The notes: a model not told the origin generated them from the sequence alone. A stretch of DNA of 7,915 bases from an uncultured Lachnospiraceae bacterium (GCA_905236275.1 CAJOPI010000383.1:1-7915), one strand, 5' to 3'. Numbered from the stretch's first letter, positions 1 to 5,980 are shown. Translations and numbers: made by a program.

Positions 1-63
1 GCAAAAAGTTTTTTTGCGAATATCTGCCCTGAATACCGTAACATATACAACAGTGAGGAATAA
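1..63 (+). CDS. C-terminal end of an unidentified upstream gene (partial)
   Basis: The first reading frame is open from the left edge to a TAA at 61-63, giving about 20 residues that end in NIYNSEE. The stop lies 4 bases before the epimerase start, a typical operon spacing, and the epimerase Shine-Dalgarno site would lie inside these last codons. The second frame is also open, to a TAA at 65-67 directly before the ATG, so the choice of frame rests only on the more ordinary amino-acid composition of frame 1. Nothing in so short a piece identifies a function. By context it may belong to the same polysaccharide or cell-surface operon. Confidence 0.4.
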   Translation, partial: AKSFFANICPEYRNIYNSEE

Positions 64-67
64 ATAA

Positions 68-1042
68 ATGTCATACAAAGAACTAAAATTTGACGAAAAA
101 TCAGTATTTCTGGTGACGGGAGGTGCCGGCTTCATAGGTTCGAATCTCGTGGAGGCACTACTTAGAATGGGCTACGAGGTCAGATGCCTTGATAACCTTT
201 CGACAGGAAAACAGTCAAACGTAGACCTCTTCATAGATAATCCGAAATACACCTTCATAAAAGGAGATATAAGAGACTTAGATAGCTGCATGGAAGCCTG
301 TAAGGGTGTTGATTACGTAATGAACGAGGCGGCGTGGGGAAGCGTCCCGAGAAGTATAGAAATGCCGCTCTTCTATGAAGAGGTAAATATTCGAGGAACC
401 TTAAATATGATGGAGGCGGCAAGACAGAATAAAGTAAAAAAATTCGTCTATGCCTCCAGCTCCTCTGTATATGGAGACCATCCCGTGCTGCCGAAGACAG
501 AAGGACAGGAAGGAAACCTCCTTTCACCTTATGCGCTCACAAAAAGAGTCGATGAAGAATATGGAAAACTATACTATAAGCTTTATGGACTCGATACCTA
601 CGGACTCAGATACTTCAACGTCTTTGGACGCAGACAGGACCCCGATGGTGCTTATGCGGCGGTTATTCCGAAATTTATAAAACAGCTCATGAATGATGAG
701 ACACCGACAATAAATGGTGATGGAAAACAGAGCAGGGACTTTACCTATATAGAAAATGTCATAGAGGCGAACCTGAAAGCCTGTCTTGCACCCCATGAGG
801 CGGCAGGCGAGGCTTATAACGTGGCATATGGCGGCAGGGAATACCTCGTTGATATTTATTATGAGCTGACAAAGGCTCTGGGGAAAGATATAGAACCTAA
901 TTACGGACCGGACAGGGCGGGAGATATCAAGCATAGCAATGCCGATATTTCCAAGGCAAAGAGGCTCCTTAATTATAATCCTGACTACAGCTTCGAGCGC
1001 GGTATCAAAGAGGCGATAGACTGGTACAAAAATAATTTGTGA
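68..1042 (+). CDS. UDP-N-acetylhexosamine 4-epimerase-like extended SDR (WbpP/TviC type)
   Basis: A cytoplasmic NAD-dependent sugar-nucleotide epimerase of 324 residues; WbpP-type enzymes are about 340. Seen: the Rossmann motif GGAGFIG at 18-24, the ribose-binding Asp of LDNLSTG (D42), GDIRD at 66-70, a Ser-rich catalytic segment at 130-133, and the YxxxK pair Y155/K159 in SPYALTK. The blocks AAWGSVPRSI (88-97), RYFNVFGRRQDPDGAYAAVIP (181-201) and NGDGKQSRDFTYIENV (216-231) closely recall WbpP/TviC, which interconvert UDP-GlcNAc and UDP-GalNAc. The residue that aligns by eye with Tyr299 of E. coli GalE is S290 (in KHSNAD); a small residue there is known to admit N-acetylated hexosamines. Oddities are N86 where relatives have His (MNEAA versus HQAA) and W90 where they have Leu. 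The start is supported by a GAGGA about 9 bases upstream. The next gene begins 4 bases after the stop, so the enzyme probably feeds surface glycan synthesis in the same operon. The exact substrate is inferred. Confidence 0.88.
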   Translation: MSYKELKFDEKSVFLVTGGAGFIGSNLVEALLRMGYEVRCLDNLSTGKQSNVDLFIDNPKYTFIKGDIRDLDSCMEACKGVDYVMNEAAWGSVPRSIEMPLFYEEVNIRGTLNMMEAARQNKVKKFVYASSSSVYGDHPVLPKTEGQEGNLLSPYALTKRVDEEYGKLYYKLYGLDTYGLRYFNVFGRRQDPDGAYAAVIPKFIKQLMNDETPTINGDGKQSRDFTYIENVIEANLKACLAPHEAAGEAYNVAYGGREYLVDIYYELTKALGKDIEPNYGPDRAGDIKHSNADISKAKRLLNYNPDYSFERGIKEAIDWYKNNL

Positions 1043-1046
1043 TGGC

Positions 1047-3332
1047 ATGAATATTTTTTGGAGAGCATTTCAAAAAAATATAGTTAATATATCAGCTGCT
1101 GTGATAATTCTCTTCCTTATCCTGTCGCTTTTAAGGATAAGAGAGCAGGCACCCGACGGCAGTATCAGGATAAATGAGCTCTGCAGTGAAAACCTTGCTT
1201 CTCTTTATGACGAAAACGGGGAACATCCCGACTGGATAGAAATCTATAATTCGTCGGAGAACGAGGTGGATCTTTCGGGCTGGTATCTGTCCGATTCCGA
1301 GAGCAGGCTTGATAAATGGGAATTTCCGGAGGGAACGACAATATCAGCGAACGGATATCTGACGGTTTATGCTGACTCCTCGAAGGAGCCTGAGCCGGAC
1401 TATGATGAGAGCCTTAGTGCCACGAATTTTATCATGACCGGAAAGGCACTGACGGTCAGAGATAACGGAAAACATCTTAATTTTTCACTTTCGGGAAAAG
1501 GCGAGAGTGTATATCTTTCAGATAAGAATAAGGTGCTTTGGGATTCGGTGGAAATACCCACGCTTAAATATGATACGAGCTGGGCGAGGATACCGGACGG
1601 AAGGGGAACTTTTTCGAGGCGGACAACGACTCCCGGAGAGTCTAACGAGGATTCCTCGGAGGTAAAGCTTCCGACACTTGCAGAACCGGTTTTTTCCTAT
1701 GAGAGCGGTTTTTATGAGGAGGAGTTTGAACTTGAACTGAAGGCTTCGGAGGGAGAGACCATCAGGTATACTCTTGATGGCTCCGTTCCCGATGAGAATT
1801 CGCCTGAATATACGGAAGCTTTGAGGATAAAGGACAGGAGCGCGGAAGACAATATTTACTCTGCCCTGTCAGAGATTTCGGTAGAGCTTTTAAGCTATAT
1901 TAATTTCAGGTATAAGCTGCCGGAAAGTCCGGTTGATAAATGCAATATAGTACGTGCCGCCGCATTCGGTGCGGACGGTCAGGTTTCAGAGACCGTCACG
2001 AAGGTGTTTTTTGTGGGCTTTGACAAAAAAGAAGGATATGACGGTATTGGGGTGATATCGCTGGTATCTGACCCGGAAGGACTGTTTGATTACGAAAAGG
2101 GTAATTTCGTCATCGGAAAAATGGGTGTGGAAAGCTTCAGGGAAAAGCTTGCTTTAAGTGAAAATGCGCTTAAATATATTGAAGCACATCCGGAGACCCC
2201 TACTGACGGAACTGTCAGCATAAATGGAGTCAGAATGAACGAATATCTTGACTTCAACTATGTGCAGAAGGGCACGTCATGGGAGAGAGAAGCCGAGATT
2301 ACGGCATTTGATGAAAATCATGAGATTGAGTATGACGCAAATGTCGGCATAAGGGTGAAGGGACATAGGACGAGAAATTTCGTAAAGAAAAGCCTGAATC
2401 TTTATGCGCGCGATATCTATGGGACAAAGAGCCTTGCCGGTCTCGGGGGAATGGAAAAGTCTTATTCGAGAGCGAGCCTTTTTTCGGGCGGAAATGACAT
2501 GATGACCTTCCTTAAGGATGAGCTTGCGACAGAGCTTTTCGAAGGGCTTGAGTTTGCCTCGGTGGGCTATTCAAAACCCTATCATCTATTTCTTGACGGT
2601 GAATACTGGGGGATTTACAGAGTAGGGGATAAACTTGGAAGCGAATGGCTTGCGGATATCTATGGACTTGATAAGGAAAATACGGCCGTCGTGAAAAACA
2701 GCCTTCTCGCAGACGGAGGAGACGGAGCCGCGGAGGTATGGGCAGAGCTTCAGAATTTCGTGCGCCATGCGGATTTCGGTCTGGACGACGATTATGAAAA
2801 GGTTAACGCGATAATGGATATGGACAGTCTTATGGAATATTTCGCAGTGCGGATATTTATCGATGAAGGTATGGACTGGCCGAATACAAATACGGCATTG
2901 TGGCGTGCAATTGGGGCGGATGGTTCAGCTTTCGGAGACGGAAAATGGCGCTGGATAAACTTTGATAACAATGCTAATTTTGACTACTCATCCATAAGCG
3001 CCAACACAATAGCAAAGGCGAGATACGGAACTAACAGCTACAGCAGGGATGAACTTTTTGCGAAGCTTATGGAGAATGAGCAGTTCAGAAATGATTTTTA
3101 CAAAAAGTTTCTGGAAATCTCAGATACCGTTTTTGATCCCGATAAAACGGTTGTAAAGCTTGATGCACTGGCGGAAGAGCTGCGTCCTTATGTCGAAAAA
3201 GATTATAAACGTTTCTTCGGAGATGATTATTCGGTAGAAGATTTTGATGAAAAAATCGACGATATGCGGAAATTTCTTTATGAGAGGGCACAGTACATAG
3301 AAGAATTCGTAAGAATAGAATGCGAGGGATAG
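1047..3332 (+). CDS. Membrane-anchored CotH kinase family protein with lamin-tail and chitobiase C-terminal-like domains
   Basis: A 761-residue protein. Residues about 11-29 are a single hydrophobic segment (signal anchor), so the rest is probably extracytoplasmic. A lamin-tail domain follows (about 37-150; INELCSEN, DWIEIYNSS, VDLSGWYLSD), then a CHB_HEX_C-like beta-sandwich (about 215-322; IRYTLDGSVPDENSPEYT, VRAAAFGADGQ), then the CotH fold (about 330-755). CotH marks are NYVQKGTSWEREA (404-416), GIRVKGHRTRNFVKKSLNLY (434-453), LFLDGEYWGIYRV (514-526), DEGMDWPNTN (606-615) and WRWINFDNNANF (634-645). CotH of Bacillus is an atypical protein kinase that phosphorylates spore-coat proteins; many homologues with lamin-tail domains have unknown substrates. 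In the last motif the usual YDxDWxF reads FDNNANF, so the second Asp is Asn (N642), which may alter metal binding. The start lies 4 bases after the epimerase stop and has no clear Shine-Dalgarno site, so translation is probably coupled. The substrate, and whether the protein is active as a kinase, are unknown. Confidence 0.88.
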   Translation: MNIFWRAFQKNIVNISAAVIILFLILSLLRIREQAPDGSIRINELCSENLASLYDENGEHPDWIEIYNSSENEVDLSGWYLSDSESRLDKWEFPEGTTISANGYLTVYADSSKEPEPDYDESLSATNFIMTGKALTVRDNGKHLNFSLSGKGESVYLSDKNKVLWDSVEIPTLKYDTSWARIPDGRGTFSRRTTTPGESNEDSSEVKLPTLAEPVFSYESGFYEEEFELELKASEGETIRYTLDGSVPDENSPEYTEALRIKDRSAEDNIYSALSEISVELLSYINFRYKLPESPVDKCNIVRAAAFGADGQVSETVTKVFFVGFDKKEGYDGIGVISLVSDPEGLFDYEKGNFVIGKMGVESFREKLALSENALKYIEAHPETPTDGTVSINGVRMNEYLDFNYVQKGTSWEREAEITAFDENHEIEYDANVGIRVKGHRTRNFVKKSLNLYARDIYGTKSLAGLGGMEKSYSRASLFSGGNDMMTFLKDELATELFEGLEFASVGYSKPYHLFLDGEYWGIYRVGDKLGSEWLADIYGLDKENTAVVKNSLLADGGDGAAEVWAELQNFVRHADFGLDDDYEKVNAIMDMDSLMEYFAVRIFIDEGMDWPNTNTALWRAIGADGSAFGDGKWRWINFDNNANFDYSSISANTIAKARYGTNSYSRDELFAKLMENEQFRNDFYKKFLEISDTVFDPDKTVVKLDALAEELRPYVEKDYKRFFGDDYSVEDFDEKIDDMRKFLYERAQYIEEFVRIECEG

Positions 3333-3359
3333 ACGGGGGTTAAATCCAGCCCCCGTCTA
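3330..3359. terminator. Hairpin shared by two convergent gene ends
   Basis: A perfect 10-bp stem: TAGACGGGGG at 3330-3339 pairs with CCCCCGTCTA at 3350-3359 around a 10-base loop. The left arm begins with the TAG stop of the CotH gene. The right arm is the end of the reductase gene read on the other strand (its Leu-Asp-Gly-Gly codons), and the reductase stop lies in the loop. The stem is GC-rich, but neither side has a proper T-tract (only AATTTATT to the right), so intrinsic termination may be weak or may need a factor. It could instead protect the 3' ends of the two messages. Confidence 0.6.
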
Positions 3360-4029
3360 AATTTATTATCTGACCGGTCAGGTAATTGCTTGTGTTTACA
3401 AGCAGTGAAACAAGGTCTGCTACATCGGCTGGAGTACCAATGCGCGAAGCGGGAATCTCGTCGATGAGGTCATTTCGTTCATCGTCGCTGAAGCACTTAT
3501 TCATGTCAGTGTCAATGACTCCGCAGGCTATGGCATTGACCTGGATATTGCTTGGTGCAAGTTCTTTGGCGAGTGCGCGGGTAAATGCATTAATGCCGCC
3601 CTTTGATGCGGAATAGGCAACCTCTGTGGAGGAACCGACCACACCCCATACGGAGGAAATGTTGATTATCCGTCCTGAGTGTGAGCGCAGCATTTTCGGT
3701 ATCGCCGCATGACAGACGTTATAAAGTGAGGTAAGGTTCGTCCGGATGATCTTGTCCCAGTCTGCGGGCGAAAGATCCTGCAGAAGTCCGATTTTCGAAA
3801 TTCCGGCATTGTTGACCACTACATCTATCTCCGGCATTTCAGCTATTACGCTTTCAATGAAAGAATAATCTCCGACATCGCCGGCATAGTGCTTTCCCGG
3901 CAATTCCGAAAGGTCATTCACGTTTTTGTGTGAGACAAGATAAAGCTCATAGCCCTCATCTGCGAGCCTTCGGGCTATTCCGTTTCCGATGCCCCTTGAT
4001 GCACCGGTTATAAAGGCGGTTTTGGCCAT
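3340..4029 (-). CDS. FabG-like short-chain dehydrogenase/reductase, possibly EF-P 5-aminopentanone reductase (YmfI-like)
   Basis: A classical cytoplasmic SDR of 229 residues, about 15-20 shorter than usual FabG proteins; the missing residues appear to lie around helices 2 and 3 (residues 35-65). Seen: cofactor motif TGASRGIG (8-15), D51, NNAG (73-76), N98, and the catalytic set S126, Y139 and K143 (YSASK). The C-terminus LDGGWI is typical. The block INISSVWGVVGSSTEVAYSASK and the later GVIDTDMN recall, from memory, a clostridial group often annotated as the reductase that completes the 5-aminopentanol modification of elongation factor P (YmfI in Bacillus subtilis). A plain 3-oxoacyl-ACP or other carbonyl reductase is the alternative. 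The usual APG after the active site reads ACG (C169). The start is fixed by an AAGGAG site 7 bases upstream. It appears to be a single-gene unit, divergent from the wall hydrolase gene and convergent with the CotH gene. Reductase identity is firm; substrate is not. Confidence 0.85.
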   Translation of the reverse strand: MAKTAFITGASRGIGNGIARRLADEGYELYLVSHKNVNDLSELPGKHYAGDVGDYSFIESVIAEMPEIDVVVNNAGISKIGLLQDLSPADWDKIIRTNLTSLYNVCHAAIPKMLRSHSGRIINISSVWGVVGSSTEVAYSASKGGINAFTRALAKELAPSNIQVNAIACGVIDTDMNKCFSDDERNDLIDEIPASRIGTPADVADLVSLLVNTSNYLTGQIINLDGGWI

Positions 4030-4036
4030 CTGATCA

Positions 4037-4042
4037 CTCCTT
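4037..4042 (-). promoter_or_regulatory. Ribosome binding site of the SDR gene
   Basis: AAGGAG on the minus strand, 7 bases before the ATG at 4029. It is a strong match at ideal spacing and settles the start of the reductase. Confidence 0.85.
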
Positions 4043-4162
4043 CGGTCAATTAATAGTTTATGAACAATTCCTTATTCAAAGGTGTCTGATAATCATTTTA
4101 AAGGATTGGCATTGAAAAGACAGTAGCAAATGTGAAAGAAATTGTTTTTTATTTAATACAGA

Positions 4163-4191
4163 TTGACAATATACGCTTGTAGTGGTAATAT
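4163..4191 (+). promoter_or_regulatory. Sigma-A-type promoter for the NlpC/P60 gene
   Basis: TTGACA at 4163-4168 (perfect -35), a 17-base spacer, then TAATAT at 4186-4191 (-10, five of six), preceded by an extended -10 TG at 4183-4184. Transcription should begin near 4198, giving a leader of about 130 bases before the hydrolase start. This is the best promoter seen in the window and it points only rightward. No equally convincing promoter was found for the divergent reductase gene. Confidence 0.8.
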
Positions 4192-4201
4192 TTTGTTTGT
4201 G

Positions 4202-4229
4202 TGTAATAATTCTGTAATAAAAATGTGTA
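4202..4229 (+). promoter_or_regulatory. Tandem 11-bp repeat matching the WalR (YycF) box
   Basis: TGTAAT at 4202-4207, five bases, TGTAAT at 4213-4218, five bases, then a degenerate TGTGTA at 4224-4229. The first two copies fit exactly the WalR consensus TGTWAH-N5-TGTWAH known from Bacillus and Staphylococcus, where it controls peptidoglycan hydrolase genes; the gene downstream here is such a hydrolase. The box starts about 4 bases after the predicted transcription start, a position that favours repression. Alternatively, it could overlap the -35 region of a second, weak promoter (TGTATT at 4226-4231) that WalR activates. Function is inferred. Confidence 0.55.
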
Positions 4230-4244
4230 TTTTTTGAAAGACAA

Positions 4245-4288
4245 TTCCGGCCGTTGATTTGCGGCTTGTAGATTCAAGAACGGCGGAA
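4245..4288 (+). promoter_or_regulatory. Leader stem-loop in the 5' UTR of the hydrolase gene
   Basis: TTCCG (4245-4249) pairs with CGGAA (4284-4288), and CCGTT (4251-4255) with AACGG (4279-4283), with one bulged G (4250). Stacked inside is a CTTG/CAAG hairpin (4265-4268 with 4275-4278), leaving a 9-base bulge on the 5' side. It sits about 20 bases before the Shine-Dalgarno site and has no T-tract, so it is not a terminator. It may stabilise the message or regulate it. It does not match any riboswitch I recognise. Confidence 0.5.
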
Positions 4289-4308
4289 ACACATTAAAGA
4301 AACAAATC

Positions 4309-4313
4309 AGGAG
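4309..4313 (+). promoter_or_regulatory. AGGAG ribosome binding site at unusually long spacing
   Basis: AGGAG lies 15 bases before the ATG at 4329, against the usual 5-10. An in-frame ATT at 4320 would be at 6 bases and would add Ser-Lys between the initiator and the annotated Met (ATT TCA AAA ATG). ATT starts are very rare, so the ATG is kept, but the true start is uncertain by three codons. Confidence 0.55.
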
Positions 4314-4328
4314 TAAAATATTTCAAAA

Positions 4329-5918
4329 ATGAAGAGAAAGAATGTGTATAAGCTTACTGCATGCTGCATCGTAGGGGCGATGCTGGTAAGCGGGGGAAGC
4401 AGTCTGTTAACTGAGGCTTCGACAACTAAAGCGTTGCTGCCGGCAGCAGGTATAGCAAGGGCTTTTGGTGAAGGACTCGGTGTTGATGAGAGCAAGAGCG
4501 TACTTTTGGCATCGGCACAGTTAGGGGATATTGAAAAACCTGAAGAATCCGAGGAGTCAGAAGAGGCTGAAGAAGCGGAAATAAAATCAGAAGACAAGGA
4601 TGATAAGGAAGAAAAGGAAGAGGACAGCAAGGAAGAGAAGGCTGAGGATGCTTCCGAAGAGAGCTCTTCCGCATCTACCCTTGAAGAACTTCCTTCAGCC
4701 GGCGCCGGCAATATGGAGTCTGATTCAACAACGGCTTCAGAAGAGGAAGAAAAGGACGACAGTGATGATAGTTCGTCAAAGAAACCTTCAACAACGGTTT
4801 CGTCAGGCTCTGTTGAGAACATTTCAGCAGGTGCGGGAACAGCGGTTGAGACAAACGGTGATGAGGGTGATATGAACCTTGTTGATGCTGTTACTGCCGC
4901 AGAGAGCGGAGCAGTAGAGGAAGAGTTTGACGATCTTGTTATCGCACAGGTTGACAATTATGTCTATGTCCGTTCAGAGGCTTCAGAGGATAGTGAATAT
5001 ACCGGTAAGCTCTATAACAATTCGGTAGGTAACAAGCTTTCCGTAAGTGGTGACTGGATTAAGATCAAGTCAGGAAATACCGAGGGTTATGTTAAATCCT
5101 CATATGTTGTTACGGGTGATGAGGCCGAAGACCTTGCCAAAAAGGTAGGAAGCAGGAATGCAGAGGTTCTAACCACGACACTTTATGTAAGGTCGGATGC
5201 ATCTAAGGAAGCCGAGGTTATCGGAATGGTTCCGATGGGTGACGTGCTTTCGGTTATAGATGAGGATCATGAAGGCTGGGCCAAGGTTTCTGTCGAAGAA
5301 GGTGAAGGCTATGTCAGCGACGAGTTTGTAAAGATTTATACAGATTTCGTTCGCGCAGAGTCCAAGGCAGAGGAAGAAGCCCGTCTCGAAAGAGAAGAGA
5401 GAGAAAGAGAAGAAGCAAGGAAGGCGGCAGAGGCTGCAAGAAAGGCTGAAGAGGCTGCAAAGGCTAAATCAAGCAAGAATAGCAAGAGCAGCAAGAGTTC
5501 TTCCACAGGTAAGACTTCAGGCGGAAGCTCCTCCTCAGGCGGTGGTTCCAATTACTCGGCTTCGGGAAGCGGTTCAGGAGCAGCAGTTGCCAACTATGCT
5601 CTTCAGTTTGTCGGCAATCCTTATGTATATGGCGGTTCTTCACTTACAAACGGAACTGACTGTTCAGGATTCGTTATGAGTGTTTACAGGAAGTTTGGTA
5701 TCTCACTTCCTCACAGCTCAGGTGGAGACAGGTCTGTAGGATATGCCGTAAGCGGCGGACTTGCAAATGCTCAGGCAGGTGATATCGTATGTTACTCAGG
5801 TCACGTAGGTATCTACATCGGAGGCGGACAGATCGTACATGCTTCCACAGCTAAGACCGGTATCAAGGTTTCGAGTGCAAACTACAGGTCAGCAGTTGCT
5901 GTAAGACGTATTTTCTAA
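4329..5918 (+). CDS. Secreted SH3b-SH3b-NlpC/P60 peptidoglycan hydrolase
   Basis: A 529-residue exported wall hydrolase. Order: basic n-region and hydrophobic core (2-27), with probable signal cleavage around 28-35; a very acidic Glu/Ser-rich segment (69-150); SH3b domain 1 (about 203-262; YVYVRSEASEDSEYTGKL, GYVKSSYV); SH3b domain 2 (about 277-338; LYVRSDASKEAEVIG, GYVSDEFV); a charged Ala/Glu/Lys/Arg helix, likely coiled coil (342-380); a Ser/Gly linker (381-417); and the NlpC/P60 domain (418-529). Catalytic residues are C445 (TDCSGF), H492 (GHVGIYIG) and H504 (IVHAS), all present. The family cleaves stem-peptide bonds, commonly D-Glu-meso-diaminopimelate, and bacterial SH3b domains bind wall peptides. 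There is no LPxTG motif or C-terminal membrane segment, so wall retention would rely on the SH3b domains. The gene has its own promoter with a WalR-like box and ends in a strong terminator, so it is monocistronic. The cleaved bond is not provable from sequence. Confidence 0.92.
   Translation: MKRKNVYKLTACCIVGAMLVSGGSSLLTEASTTKALLPAAGIARAFGEGLGVDESKSVLLASAQLGDIEKPEESEESEEAEEAEIKSEDKDDKEEKEEDSKEEKAEDASEESSSASTLEELPSAGAGNMESDSTTASEEEEKDDSDDSSSKKPSTTVSSGSVENISAGAGTAVETNGDEGDMNLVDAVTAAESGAVEEEFDDLVIAQVDNYVYVRSEASEDSEYTGKLYNNSVGNKLSVSGDWIKIKSGNTEGYVKSSYVVTGDEAEDLAKKVGSRNAEVLTTTLYVRSDASKEAEVIGMVPMGDVLSVIDEDHEGWAKVSVEEGEGYVSDEFVKIYTDFVRAESKAEEEARLEREEREREEARKAAEAARKAEEAAKAKSSKNSKSSKSSSTGKTSGGSSSSGGGSNYSASGSGSGAAVANYALQFVGNPYVYGGSSLTNGTDCSGFVMSVYRKFGISLPHSSGGDRSVGYAVSGGLANAQAGDIVCYSGHVGIYIGGGQIVHASTAKTGIKVSSANYRSAVAVRRIF
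4533..4664 (+). repeat. Purine-rich low-complexity tract coding for the acidic segment
   Basis: About 130 bases made mostly of GAA, GAG, GAC, AAG and AGC-type codons, giving residues 69-112, which are dominated by Glu, Asp, Lys and Ser. The strong purine bias on the plus strand leaves a long serine-rich false open frame on the other strand. The tract lies between the signal peptide and the first SH3b domain, and its length probably varies between strains through slippage or unequal exchange (inference). Confidence 0.6.
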
Positions 5919-5932
5919 GAAATGCAATAAAG

Positions 5933-5980
5933 ATAACAAAAAAGCGTAACGTCTGTAATGACGTTACGCTTTTTTGTTAT
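5933..5980. terminator. Bidirectional intrinsic terminator, 21-bp perfect inverted repeat
   Basis: 5933-5953 pairs perfectly with 5960-5980 around the 6-base loop TGTAAT. The core GCGTAACGTC/GACGTTACGC is flanked by A6 on one side and T6 on the other, so on either strand the RNA hairpin is followed by a U-run. It ends the hydrolase transcript (stop at 5916-5918) and the leftward glycosyltransferase transcript, whose TAA stop (5979-5977) lies inside the stem. Confidence 0.93.

Noticed and set aside
1..17. AT-rich perfect hairpin (7-bp stem, 3-base loop) at the left edge
   Set aside because: It is composed of A and T runs inside what looks like the coding end of the upstream gene, with no GC-rich stem; probably chance.
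569..1048. 159-codon minus-strand frame inside the epimerase gene
   Set aside because: The epimerase motifs on the plus strand are unmistakable; the reverse product has no recognisable features.
4050..4080. Possible leftward promoter for the SDR gene (TTGAAT, 18 bases, TATTAA on the minus strand)
   Set aside because: Its start would fall at the edge of the ribosome binding site, leaving almost no leader, and the boxes are poor; the true promoter of this gene was not identified.
4198..4328. c-di-AMP (ydaO-type) riboswitch in the hydrolase leader
   Set aside because: This class is common before NlpC/P60 and SH3b genes, but the leader is too short and lacks the multi-helix architecture and conserved G-rich motifs expected of it.
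4353..4364. Lipobox-like LTAC (residues 9-12) in the hydrolase signal region
   Set aside because: The Cys comes before the hydrophobic core rather than after it, so a lipoprotein signal peptidase site is not plausible; a normal secretory signal fits better.
4307..4957. Long open frame on the minus strand (216 codons, serine-rich) opposite the hydrolase gene
   Set aside because: It mirrors the purine-rich Glu/Lys/Ser tract of the real gene, has a low-complexity Ser/Leu product and no family resemblance.
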